Positions 22,687 to 34,391 of a stretch of 64,000 nucleotides of DNA are shown in pieces; position 1 is the first letter of the stretch, and each line of letters starts with the position of its first letter. The translations under genes were made by a program, and so were the position numbers. Origin of the DNA: Hippophae tibetana (taxonomy: Eukaryota > Streptophyta > Magnoliopsida > Rosales > Elaeagnaceae); NCBI GenBank assembly GCA_037013495.1, contig CM072806.1, forward strand, positions 48,821,814 through 48,885,813, given 5' to 3'. The notes beneath the pieces are model-generated. The model had not been told where the DNA came from. It did not search any database and was given only the letters and a program-made list of their open reading frames with translations.

Positions 22687-23847
22687 TTAATATTTGGGCA
22701 GAAAACTTAATACATAATTTAAGCTACCTAAGAATCTTTGTAGCTGTGTTTTTTCAATAATCCTATCAAGAAACTTGGTTGTGAACTGTAGGGATCTATT
22801 AATTGGAATTACTGTTCCTTTGGATACGTTGTGTCCAAGAAACCTAATTTTTGTTTGAAAAATAGTCATTTTCTTGGCTGATAATGCCAATCCATTCCTC
22901 TTGATGATATGGAAGAAAGTTTTGAGATGTCTAATGTGTTGTCTGACATCTTTTGAGAAAATAAGTACATCGTCAATGTACACAATACAGAATTCTGAGT
23001 AAGGATTGAATATATCATTCATGATCCTTTGGAACTCAGAGGGTGCTTTTTTGAGCCCAAATGGCATAACATTCCACTCAAACTATCCAAATGGAACAGT
23101 GAATGCATTTTTGTACCTATGTTGAGGCTCGATTTGGATTTGTCAGAAGCCTGATTTCATATCAAACTTTGAGAATATGGATGATGAATATAATTTTTGA
23201 AGAAAGTCTATCTCGGCTAATTTGTTGACATAGAAAGCCGCACAGCTCCATGGCGATCTGGATTTTGAGATTAAATTCTTAGATAGGAGATCTTCAATCT
23301 CTTTTCTACAGAATTGTTCAAGGTCACTATTCATTTCAATAGGCCTTGCTTTTGTAGGGATATGCTTTTCTTTAAAGGATGATTCATATGGTAGATCTAC
23401 CATATGTTGTTTTCTTTCCCAGAATGAACTGGGTAATTCAGAACATACCTCTTTTTCAAAAGAGGTTTGTAATTTAGAGATTTTGTCCTTAATCTTTGGG
23501 ATCTGAAGCTCTTTCTCAACTGTATGAGATTGAACCTTGGTTTTGAGATAGAGAAGGTCCTTTTCTCTTTGATTGATTAGAACAGAAATCTCTTTTGGAG
23601 AAATTGAATAAGTTTTGATGAGATTAAGATCTCTGGTTCTTGGTTCTTCAATGAAAGGGAAACTAGTGGCTTTTCTTCCAATTTTGAAAGAAATTCTATC
23701 ATGTTTAACAGAATATGGAGTAATGATATCCATAAATGGAGTTCCTAATATAACTGAGTAGCTTATATCAGATACTATGACGAATGGAGTTTTGATAAGG
23801 TATGATCCTTTTAGGATAGATACCTCGGTTTTTCCAATAATACTCAT
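22687..23847 (-). pseudogene. Endogenous pararetrovirus protease C-terminus and reverse transcriptase
   Basis: Two open segments. 23143-23847 holds the end of the protease (VILGTPFMD) and the RT fingers (KARPIEMNS, then a SRSPWSCAAFYVNK motif and a SKFDMKSGF motif). 22687-23067 holds the palm with MPFGLKKAPSEFQRIM, the catalytic YIDDVLIFS box and a FLGSLNYV stretch. A stop and missing sense between 23067 and 23143 break the enzyme. The motif order and spacing are those of Caulimoviridae. It is an old genomic copy and cannot give a whole protein. Confidence 0.85.
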
Positions 23848-23871
23848 TCAAGATTTATTGGCTGAGTTGAT

Positions 23872-24084
23872 TCATTCTTCAATTGGTTTGTAAAACCTCC
23901 TAGGAACTAATGATGGTGTGATGTAATTAAGATCAGCTCCTGTGTCGAACAAGGTAATTGTCTCGAGTTTTGAATCATGAGGGAAAACTAAGGTTATCTT
24001 AATCTTATATTTCCTGGTGGTAATTTTTCTCAAGTTTTGAATTTCTTGGTTTCTTGGAGCAAGATCATCATCAGAATTACTCAC
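23872..24084 (-). pseudogene. Endogenous pararetrovirus protease, active-site half
   Basis: A short minus-strand open segment with ETITLFDTGADLNYI. The DTGAD is the aspartic protease active site, intact here. It is followed by SLVPRRFY. A frame break at about 23.85-23.87 kb separates it from the flap half in the next segment. It follows the coat-protein zinc knuckle by about 0.5 kb, as in caulimovirid polyproteins. Confidence 0.8.
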
Positions 24085-24559
24085 ATATGTTGATATTTTG
24101 TGTCCATTATTAAGTAGTTGAAACTTAATATCATATTCTTTTAGTTTTCTTTAAGCTGGTGGAGTTCCAGTTTAATAGTTTTAATTTCTATTTTTAAGTC
24201 TTGAATTTGACTTTTTGGTTTAATAGTTTTGTTTTTTCGTTCTAAAACATCAGTGAGGTTGTAATAGCCTGTGCTGGGATTTGGAAGTTCAGAATTTTTC
24301 TTAATTGATTGTGATTTTTTCAAACATGTACTTAGGTATTCTACATAAAGTTTGGTTATTGATGGATCATTTAACTTAAGGATTGTTTCTTGAAGTTGTT
24401 CATCTTCATCCTTTGTTAAAACATTAATATTTTTATCTGAGGAATCTGAATTGCTGGTTGCAAGTTCATCATCCTGGGGGTTTTATTCTTCGTTTGTCCA
24501 TTGATCAGACTCAGATGATGAGGATGTATCCACCAGTAGGGCAAATATTTTGGCAAATG

Positions 24560-25560
24560 TGTCTTCTTCAAGTTTTAATTCGTGAAGTTTTTTAGATATT
24601 TTGGAAAAATTTGCAGTGTGACCTTTCTTGCCACATTTATAACATTTAAGCTCGAAATTTTTAAAGGGTTTTTTATGTTGGTTTGATTCCCTATTAAAAA
24701 AAATTTATAAGGTTTTTTATAAAAATTCATTCTTTTTTCAAAGAATGGTTTTCTTGACTTTGAAAATGTTTTATAAGGTTTATGATATTTCTTATAAGGT
24801 TTAGAGGTTGTTTTACTGCAAGTTCCCTCACAGGTTTTTTCAATAGAGAGATTACTATCAAACTGTTTGCAGAATGATCCAATTTCTCTTTTGGAACTTT
24901 TAGTTTCAATTTCATTTGTTTTTGGATTTTCAAATCTTGACAAATTTGAAGACCCTGGTTTTGAGCAAAACTAATTAACTAATCATAGGTCAATTGATCA
25001 TATGGGATGATATGATTCCCATAAGTTTCGCGGATTTTGTTTCTGGTTTTCTCACCTAAGAGTGGAGGAAGTCCAGCTAGGAATTTCTCCTTCTAGAATG
25101 GTTGAATAAATTCATCTCTTAACATAACTCTAGATAGGAATGTAGTTTTATAATTTCGAAAATCATTCATCTTCTACATTTTATGTTAGAAAGAAGATCA
25201 ACATTTTTATCCTTTAAATATGATGGATCTCCCATAAAATGATGTGATATGGTAAAGAGTAGAGTGGAGACTGCATCCTGTATAGGAACTCCTTGATGGG
25301 AAAGTATGGAGATACCACACTCATCAGTCAATATTGCATTGCAAATATCTGACTATTGTTGTTTTGAAAGATGGTGATCCCATCATCCTTTTAGTTAGCC
25401 TGAGAAGCCAGCTATTAGTAATTCAACAACTATTTTATCAGTTATACCAATTTGGGTTTTATAAGCATTTGATTCCATGGTCATTTGCTGTAAGATATTT
25501 AATATCTCATGATCAGTCATTCCATCAATGTTCCAAATATAGATAGAAGACGCGTTATAT
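24560..25560 (-). pseudogene. Endogenous pararetrovirus coat-protein region with zinc knuckle
   Basis: Between about 25.56 and 25.3 kb the minus strand encodes, in broken frames, a stretch starting near WNIDGMTDHEI, typical of the capsid region of florendo/petuvirus-like polyproteins. From 24943 it is very basic (KPYKKYHKPYKTFSKSRKP), consistent with nucleic-acid binding. A CX2CX4H knuckle (CYKCGKKGH) is encoded at about 24.62-24.65 kb, but the position of the fourth ligand reads Ser, not Cys. Frameshifts and stops are frequent. The acidic stretch at 24.14-24.5 kb is probably the linker to the protease. Confidence 0.65.
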
Positions 25561-25835
25561 TTTGTTTAGACAAGCTGACTAGGTTGGGTTCTTATGGTAT
25601 GAGGATACCTAACTGGGCTAGGTTCTTGACAAACTAATTTTTGAATGCAAGGAATTGGTTCTGGAATGGATTCCTGGGAATTATCCTCAGATGATATTTC
25701 AGATCCTAGTTTGCTAAGAATGCTAAGATCCTGTAATGGTTTCTGGGATGGTTTTGAAGTCACTGGTGACTCAGGAACAACTAATCCTATGTTGGTTGAA
25801 AATTGTTCTTCTAATTGGGACCTAAGGGTATTATT

Positions 25836-27307
25836 TCAATTTTGAAGTTTTTCAAATTTTGATGTTATTTCTTCTTGGGCTGGTTTGGAGACCCGGAATG
25901 GTTTGAAGATAGGGTTCTTAACTATATTATCTGTTGTTTGATAAGAGGTAGAGGGAATATCTATTTTTAGATTTTTCTCTATCCTAATTAATTGTTTTCC
26001 TAAAGTATTTAGGCTTATGTTGGTATAGTTATTTTGGGTAACTATGTTTTTGAGGTTGGTTGCCTGGTTCTCTTGAGGGTTCTTAAGAGGAAATGCTTGT
26101 ACCTGACTATCCTGGTAAGGGATGGTAATAGGTCTTAATGGAGGATGTTTAGCTTCAACCGAACCATCTGGAGGTTCCCATACGAGTAACTTCTTTTTTT
26201 TTATCATATTAACTTCGTTAACTAGATCATTCGTTTCTTCTAAAAATTTATCGAAGTCATCTAATGTGATTTCACTTGTTTAATTTCTGAAAAGGTTTTA
26301 ATCTGTGGAGTCAAAACTACTAAATCTGTAGCTAATGGCTCTACTGGTTCTTCTAAAATCATATCAAAGTCAGCCTCTGTGACATCCGAAACACTTATTG
26401 AAGGAAATAATTTATATTGTGGAACTATAGCTATAGGTTCTATGGCTATTGGTTCTACAGTAATGTTGACTAGTTTTGGGTCAATGCGAACTATAGATTT
26501 TACTATTGGTTCTTGATTTGGATCCTGAATAGTAACTGGTAGGTTACCTATTAAGACCATTGATGGTTTGACTAAGTCAACTGGTAATATTTTGCTAGCC
26601 TATTCAGAGCTAACTATTGATGATAAGGATTTTACTATGCTATCCTGGGTAAGGGTAATAATGTGATCCGGTAATTTTTTGAAGGGTTGGACCATTGGTG
26701 ATATTAAGCTAACTGGTTCAGGGTTAACTTCAAGTGATGATGATTCTGCTATGTCTTCCTGGCTAAGATCAACAACGAGATCTATTGATTCTTCTACTTT
26801 GTTGATTTTGTTAACAAAGGAATACCTGGTTTGGTCTATGACTACAAATGCTAGACAATCTATAAAACCTATATAATTGTTATGTTCTTTAATATAACGC
26901 TCATGTTTTCTATAGCAACTTGCTCTAGATTTTTCTGAGTGTGTATTATAGAACCAGTGTTTTATGGGTTTATAATGTCGCTCATGCAGATCCATTCTAA
27001 GAATCCTTGGGTTCAAAGGTTCTTCTTGATCTTGGTCAGCTGTTAATATGTTTAACTCATTTATTCTAGGTTCTTGGCTAGGTGCCAATGACTGAGTTGG
27101 TGATAAAGGAAATATGGGTGATAACTGAGGTGATTCGTTCATCTCAGAGTCAATAGTGTAAATTGGTCTGGGTACCTGGGTACTAGAGTCTACTCCTTTG
27201 AGTTTTGTTTTCCTAAGCAAATCCGATGTTGATGACCTAGGGTTTGGTTTGAATGGTAAATCCATTGATGAGAAATATGAGGCACTCAAAGAGCATCTCA
27301 TTGACAA
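25836..27307 (-). pseudogene. Endogenous pararetrovirus polyprotein linker between movement and coat regions
   Basis: Three open segments (26600-27307, 26261-26560, 25836-26207) encode a Ser/Pro/Glu-rich, low-complexity protein with few recognisable motifs. One basic island near 26.85-26.98 kb (RHYKPIKHWFYN, then CYRKHERYIKEHNNYIGF) could bind nucleic acid. Segments follow each other with frame changes at about 26.58 and 26.23 kb. A long variable linker here is usual for florendo/petuvirus-like polyproteins. No enzyme motif is seen. Confidence 0.55.
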
Positions 27308-27321
27308 AGATCTATTGAATC

Positions 27322-28161
27322 CTATTTTATTATTTCAGAAAGTTCTGTGTGTTGTTCAGCTACTTCCTGGGGATTGTTTTCAGATGTTGGTTGGGAAATT
27401 CCTTTTAATAGCCACCTATCTGGGTATACTACACTATCCCAACTAATTGGTCTAGGTATTGTAATATTGGATCTAGAAAAATCTATTTGTAATAATAAGG
27501 TTTCTTCTTTAGTAGAGTTATGAATATTTTTTATGTCCCAAGTGGACATCATAATTTTATAATGGACTCTAAATAATAAGGCTACTGTAATTGTTCCTGG
27601 TAACACATTAGTATTATGAGTTTGGATTTGAAGAGTTAATGTTTTTAATATTTGGGGATCTGTAATAGATGCTACTATGTTTGGAAAGCAGTTAAAAGAT
27701 ATAGGTCCTAAACCTAAACCTGTTTCTACCGTTCCTAATAAAGATTCCTTGAAATCTGTTAATCTAGCATCCCTTAAGACTGCTAGTATTGATGAACTTA
27801 ACCCTAGTTGGGTTAAAGGTCTTAATCCAATCTGGACTAGGCCTATATGCACATATTTGATTTTTTTATCGTAATGTTTTTGTAATGATTCTTTTGAAAG
27901 AAGTTGGATTGATTCAAAAGGTAATGAAAGTTGAAGATCCCTTTCTTCAGTTTTAATAATGTAATCTGTTTTGAAAAGATTTATCAACTTTATTTGATAA
28001 ATCTGATTTTTACTGATTCTTGGAACTTTCTAACGATCAATTGATTTTTCAAAATTTTCAATAGTAACTTTGTTACTATTGGTAATATAAGACTTCTTAG
28101 AAGAAGATGATGAAGTTTTATGTAATAAAGGTGATGCTGTTGAATAGCTTTTTTGTGACAT
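27322..28161 (-). pseudogene. Endogenous pararetrovirus movement protein, start of ORF1
   Basis: The ORF1 start codon is probably at 28161-28159 (minus), with a Ser/Thr/Lys-rich first part interrupted by a stop near 28.03 kb. The main open segment, 27322-27987 (221 residues), looks like a 30K-superfamily movement protein: a VHIGLVQIGLRPLTQLGL stretch, then ALRD-like AVLRDARL, then a beta-rich part with the conserved single Asp region. Such proteins form tubules or open plasmodesmata for cell-to-cell spread. A frame change at about 27.31 kb joins it to the linker. The 27990-28178 open frame is a shadow in another frame. Confidence 0.75.
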
Positions 28162-28480
28162 GTTATAAGTTGAAACAAAATTTAAATATAAACTGCAAAT
28201 TGAAAGAACATTTAAATATAAACTATAAACAAATATGTTTAAAACTAATCCTCAATATAATATATATTTCATGGTAAATACGATTCTTAACAAATAAATT
28301 GCAAGTCTATTAATAACAAACAAGATACAAAGTATATGTCATGAAATTTGAGTCATGGAATTATTTTAAATAATCAATGCATGAAGTATTTAATATTTAA
28401 GTTCTTGTTCTATCTCTTATAAGAATACTTATAACTTATAATACTTACCTAATATAATTGGTCGTTTGCTAAACCACCAG

Positions 28481-28488
28481 TATTTATA
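28481..28488 (-). promoter_or_regulatory. Possible pararetrovirus TATA box
   Basis: TATAAATA on the minus strand, about 320 bases upstream of the likely ORF1 start, the right side and rough distance for a caulimovirid promoter with a leader. The region is AT-rich, so chance is possible. No tRNA-Met primer site was found nearby. Confidence 0.25.
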
Positions 28489-28489
28489 A

Positions 28490-29480
28490 GGTATTAATGC
28501 CCTGAATGCCTTTCACATGGCTTAAGCGAAACTTACAACCCTTCACCCTGATCTATGCATTTCTGCAGCAACCTTACCTCTTCTATTAGAGTGAACAACT
28601 AAGTTATACATATTAGTACAAGCTAGTACTGAAAGTAGAAATAGATGTTTTATAACATAGAGAACAATACTAATGAATATTAACTACTTCATGTATTAAT
28701 CAATATATATCTTTTGAAAGTCAAGCATGAATGAGATAGGCATATAATTTCAATTTTATTCGAATAATTTAATTGAAGGAATAAAAATAAGTATATATAA
28801 TTGTTTTCATCAAATGTTAAAATTCCTAATATTTAATGCAAAATTTCATGTTTATGTTAATCTCAACATTCAATCATAAAACACAAACTATGACAAAAAT
28901 TAATTATCATAATATTCAATGCATGTAAAGGACTTAATCATTTTCTTTAAATCAATGAAAAACATGATAATTTTGCAAAAAAAATAAATTAATTGAACCT
29001 AAATACCCTATACACCTAAAATCGAACCTAAAATAAAAATAAATAAATGTAAACATTTATTTAATAAAAAAATTTAAAAATACTTAAATTTATTGAACTT
29101 TTCTTTCACCTCCCACCTAGAATTTACATTGTACTCTATCAAATGTAAATTAAGATAAAAAATAAAAATTACCTATTTACTTTAGCTTAATGTGATCAAG
29201 TGGTGATGTGGTTAGTAAGGTGCATCTATCATCTTAAATAATGTAACCACACCTATAGAATAATGTATACTTCTTATGCATCATATCTCAACAAAAAGTT
29301 ATAAATTTAACTATTTTAAATAAAATAAACATGAGTTCACATAAGCAAAAAATAAAAACTACAATAAAATAAATTACATAAAATGAAAAATATATTAAAA
29401 AAATAACAATTTAAAACAAAAGCAAACATGATAGAAGTTTATGAAAACAATCTGAAATAAAATATATGAAAATAATAAAA
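28490..29480. other. AT-rich stretch without recognisable genes
   Basis: Very AT-rich, no open frame of note, no repeats beyond short A/T runs. The first part may be the pararetrovirus intergenic region; where the virus ends is not visible. Confidence 0.5.
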
Positions 29481-29489
29481 CTCCGGAGA

Positions 29490-30470
29490 AAGGTTAAAGC
29501 TTAATCCTCTATGTCGTCTGATCCTTGGTCATCATCATATGAGTGCTAGGATGTTGTAAAAATAAAGTCATATACTTAATTCTCAAGTTCTCTCAAATGA
29601 CTAGTATCAACTCTAAGATGAGAGAGAGTTAACCAATGCATCTCATGGATATTATGATTATATTCACCTTAAACACGATACTTCTTACTTGTATACTCAA
29701 CATGTTAGGTATTGTAGTCTTTGACTTATTACTTCATGTAGGTCACTTATTCGTTTAAGTGATGAATTTAATCTTTCATTGACATATTTGAAGAAGAAGC
29801 CACACTTTGGTCCTTTTTGGTCTCTTTACTACTCGAAGTGAGTTCACTCATGTATGTTTGAGTCAATAATTCACCCAATTGTAATATCATCTCACCCTTT
29901 GAATAATTGACCCTCGCTTTAATACACAAAGCTGTAATGAGTTGGGGAAAGAAATAAGTCAAATAGTAATTGTTTGCAAACAATCTTATCCTTTAGTGAA
30001 TTATGGCCCCAAAATCCATGGTCATTATGGATGTTATAGCAAAAGGTAATGTAGCTCATTCTCTATCCATAAGGCTGTAGTAAGTGGTAGGTAGGAGTCT
30101 AGAGCAGAAAGTTTTTGCCAGATACGAGAAACCTTACTTAAATGTTTGGCTTTAAAACTATTGAGTTTCCCAATATCAAGAACATTAGCATTAAATTTCT
30201 AAATGATTGATTTAACAACAACTTCTGGTTCTTGTACGAACCGTCTCTATCCTAGTGCCACTATGATGTTTTTTATCCCCTCAAAATGAAAATTCCATCT
30301 AAAGCTCAAATTATTATCCCTTTTCTATAATAAAGTTCTTATTGATTTTAGTAGCCTTATCAAACCTGAGTCTGACATCTCCACTAGTAAGCTTCACCCT
30401 ATTGTAGTATACAAGGACCACTTTGTCCTTTCCTTTTTCACTCCTATTTATTTTAAGGGCCAATGTGACA
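29490..30470 (-). pseudogene. Degenerate 'putative plant transposon' domain ORF
   Basis: The minus strand between 30.47 and 29.77 kb encodes, through stops and frame changes, a protein resembling a domain found beside gypsy gag in many plants. The clearest part is at 29768-29983: FFPQLITALCIKARV. Upstream I read an FVQEPEVV-like segment and a SALDSYLPLTTALW segment that match the same domain. Its molecular function is not established. It lies about 0.6 kb after a gypsy gag fragment on the same strand, so both may belong to one decayed element. Confidence 0.4.
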
Positions 30471-31079
30471 AGAAAATCTTAAAAATTTAGGGATTTATAG
30501 AAATTCCAGAAACTCAAACAACACAATACTATAAAAGATGAAGACTTGAAGAATCTTGATGGAGCTTTGAGAAAATCTCCCATTGAATGGCAAGAAAATA
30601 GATGGGAATAAAATATTGTGAAGAAATTTAAAGGATAGAAGGAAAAATGTGTTTTTTTGGGAATTTGGTGTGTTTGGGAGAAAGGGAAAAATTAAAGTTT
30701 GAGAGAAAAAGAAGAGAAAATGTGAGAAAGAGTGGGTTGGAATGCGTTGAGCTGTACATTTTAGTGAGAAAATTAAACTCGAGTCACGAAAAAGGTTTAT
30801 TCATGCCATGATCCTTACAATTATAATTCCAAGCCAAACGTCCAGTAACCCCTTGGGTCTTGACACACTAAAGTTCATTCCATGACACATAGTTGAATTC
30901 TTCACACTTTATTTTCATCCCAAGAGCCTCACAATTCATTTTTTGAAAATAAATGAATTAATACTAGAACTAATATAACAATAAATAATAAATAAAAATC
31001 TAAGTAATAAATAATTATAAAATAATAAAATAATAAAAACAATTATAAATATAAGTGATTTACTAATAAGCAAATATAA

Positions 31080-31760
31080 TTGTTATCTTCCATCCACGAC
31101 TTAGTTTATCATCTTAGCAAGACATTTTTTGGGGGACTTCCATTTTTAATCAAATTAATGTCCCCACATGATTGAGTTCATTTATCATTTTTATAAGGAA
31201 ACTATTCTTTTCCTTGCTTCTGCAAGTGTTTAGCTAGTTGCCCAACCTATATCCCCACCCTTTTCATAGATGATTCCAAAGAATCCAACATTTGATTATT
31301 TTTAGATTGGTTATCCATGCTTACTTGAATGAAAGCATTCATGTTATCCTCTAGGGTTATTTTGTTTGAAGGAATCTATGGTACTTATTAGTGGTATTAT
31401 AGGGCCTGTTGATTGGAGTTTTGAGAAAATAGAGGATTGTTTTACCTTCAGAAGAAATTAGGATGATTTCGTTACCCTGGATTATAGGTATTTGCATTAG
31501 GGTCATACATGGGTCTAGGTTGGTACCCTTCTATTACATTAACATGTTTAGGTCTTACAATAGTTTTTCTTTGGTAGGGATAGGAATCAACACCACATGC
31601 CAACGTACTACACAATCCAAATTGTTCTCTATTAGGAATGCCTTATGTATCAAGAAATGCAACTTGCTTGGTCAGCTGTGCAAGTTGCATAATCACTTCA
31701 GTACTAAAGTTTACAAAGAAGCGTTGGTAGAAGCCTTGGACTAAAACATTCTAAAATAGA
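31080..31760 (-). pseudogene. Athila-like gag C-terminal fragment
   Basis: Broken minus-strand frames encode the C-terminal half of a gypsy gag: a QLAQLTKQV stretch near 31.67 kb, an NTYNPG-like motif followed by NHPNF near 31.45-31.48 kb, and a stretch with NMNAFIQVSMDNQSKNNQ and VGIQVGQLAKHLQKQ at 31.21-31.34 kb. These are the same landmarks as in the Athila-like gag at 9.9 kb, but too different to be a recent copy. There is no adjoining protease. The plus-strand frame at 31463-31744 is a shadow. Confidence 0.6.
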
Positions 31761-33087
31761 AGCGTTGGTAGGAAAAGTAAGAAGACATATGATATGAGAA
31801 AATACATAAGGAAAGCATACTACGTGTCATACTAACCATTATGTTTATGCATGGTTTATACAAAATGAAGTAACGAAGAACAAACCACATCAAAGCATTA
31901 CCATCAACACATATGCATAAAAATAATCATAAATTGGACAACAAACATATAATCTCTAAGAACAAGCATAAAGCTTCCTCTAATATTATACATTTGAACA
32001 AAAAGTTCTCCCCCTAACTGTATGAATGTTACACAATAACAATGACATGCATCCTACACTAAAAACTCCTCCTAAACACTTAAATCAACTAACTCCAAAA
32101 AACACAATAAAGAAACAAGAAAGGATACTAAATTGCTAAGAGAAAAAAAACAATACACGACATCAATAAAAGAGATACATACTAGTATAAGAGTAAATCC
32201 ATCAATCTCATGAAAATATCAAATATGTCAAAAGAGTGAGACAACAAAAGTGGCCTCAAAAGTGAACATATTTCAAAAAGAAAATGTGCCTCAAAAGGTA
32301 TCACTAGCACAAACCAAACATTATTCCACAAAAGAGATCATCTGCAACACTCACAGTGTTGTTGGTCAAAAGAAAGATAGAAACTGACTAATTAGGAAAA
32401 AAACACAAGTAACACCCTCTAATTCTACAACAAGAGAAGAAGAATAAGAAGAACATGGGATGCTACTAAAATATCTCAGCATGTGAAAAAGACTAATGTT
32501 CCAAGACAAAGGGTACAAATATACAATAATGTGTGTATTTGTAGATATAGCTCTAAATTTGAGAACTCATGTGTTTAAGACTAAATAAGGGTAACCTACT
32601 ATATATGATTGTAATAGAAATTTCATCCATCGAAACAGTAGCAACATGGTGAATTGAGCATATGACTCAAATAGGTAACCGAGGCCTTAAAGGGAAGTGA
32701 ATAGGTCAACCAATGAAATCTTTTTATGAGCTCTATTCCAACTTGGCTAAGCATTGCCTCACAACATGAATCCAAAAAATAGCTAAGAATAATATACATA
32801 AAAAACATACTACTGAATTCAACACACCATAAAAAAACCAACAACTAAGAAGAAATAATCAATAATTAATATACTATTAGCAGTGTACCTCATATGCTCT
32901 TATCGAGACTAACATAATGCAATAGATATCCAGTAACCACACAAAATGCAATATATATGCAGTAAGCACACATAAAATGCAATAGAAAGCTATAAATGAT
33001 TTCCAATCACTTAAAAACATTGTATATGTAAACATATTTAGTAAATGATGATTGAACTCTCAAACCTTTTGAGCATATATAATGAAA
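31761..33087. other. AT-rich region without recognisable genes
   Basis: No convincing coding sequence. An open frame at 32623-32844 (minus) lacks any recognisable motif and is not supported. Some A-rich plus-strand runs suggest old retroelement debris. Confidence 0.5.
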
Positions 33088-34361
33088 TTTTAAGCTACAA
33101 ATCTAATTAACATAGAAATGGGTGAATAGGTAATTTTGCTAACTATGTCTAATCAAAAATTACCAAGCGACCAGACATGCAATTGTGTGTAAATAGTATA
33201 AAGATTAAATTTGAAACATGATATTGTAGGTGGAAACAAACTAGGATACAACAATAACCTAAGAGAAAAATCACCACTCTACCAGATCATCTAATTATCT
33301 ACTATGAAAATAAATTTGATTACAATGCTAGGTCTTAAACTACCGTTCATAGATGAAGCCCCCAAATAAATCTACTTACGATCATTTTCTTTTTCACAAT
33401 CTCTATAATGTAGGTGTATGGATTTGGACCAACATTCCAATCTCTCGAGTTACATGAGAAATCGAACTCATTCAGCCAACACCTAAAAAGTTAGTACATG
33501 TCCAAAGTGTGTCCTAAAGTAGATTCAATAATGAAAATGCTAGTTACAAGATTCAAGATTTAAAATAGTTAAATTAAATCATCTAGAAAACCTTAAAACA
33601 AAGGTTTAAAAGCATAGTATCATAAAAAAATAGGCTTATTAATCAATCAAATATAACAATATAATGTTTGATAAACTAAATCAAGAACAAGCCTAAATAA
33701 ATATGATCTAGTTTTTATAAAAAATTTAAGGGACAAAGCACAAAGTAATTAGATAAATAGAATAGTTATGGTTATTGAAAACAAAGAGCATTAGGTTACT
33801 TAAATAGGAGAATTAAAATCGTAATGCTAGGTCATTGGGCAATGACCATTCTATCCTTTAAACATTTCATAGAGTGATAATAAATAGGGGCAATATAGTA
33901 ATCTATCAGTTTGACTTGAGTAAACAAAAAGGTTTTGAGTTGAAAACTTAAGCACTCGATCAATCTAGACCAAGCTCGATCAATCGAAACACTTTTTGAT
34001 TGATTCAGTAGATCGATAACGATCAATCCTCGATCGATCTAGACTCTCAATGGATTGAACCTAAATTTGATTGATCCACCTCAATTAGAATTTTAACCTG
34101 AGAGCAATCAAATCATACACAACAATTGATCCTCGATCAATCTAACCTTAGTTCAATCAAACTAATACTCAATTGATCAACCAAAATATACCATATTTTC
34201 CTATATGTGTAAACTCAATTATGATGTTTTAAGTGAAAAGTGTATATCTAAAGCACATAAAATTGAAGCTCATACATTTCTTTGGATTTGAATACAGATT
34301 ATGAAAATGTGCCTAGAAACTAGTTTACACTTAAATGTTTTATTCATGAATACCACCAACA
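33088..34361 (-). repeat. 3' LTR of the copia-like element
   Basis: The part 33088-33895 is collinear with 38030-38851 at high similarity (for example the shared GTGAATAGGTAATTTTGCTA run and a shared CATTTCATAGAGT run). The rest (33.9-34.36 kb) has no partner because the other LTR is cut short. On the minus strand it starts TGTTGGTGG right after a purine-rich tract. Its upstream third carries many ctcgATCAATC-type repeats at 33.95-34.19 kb. Confidence 0.75.
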
Positions 34362-34376
34362 CTCATAAACCTTATG

Positions 34377-34391
34377 ATCTTCCTCTTTGGC
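34377..34391 (-). other. Polypurine tract of the copia-like element
   Basis: On the minus strand GCCAAAGAGGAAGAT, a slightly decayed version of the GCCAAAGGGGGAGAT tract that precedes the 3' LTR in many plant copia elements. It sets the end of the 3' LTR within a few bases. Confidence 0.6.

Noticed and set aside
33832..34026. 64-codon minus-strand frame
   Set aside because: Lies in the copia LTR and owes its openness to GATCAATC repeats.
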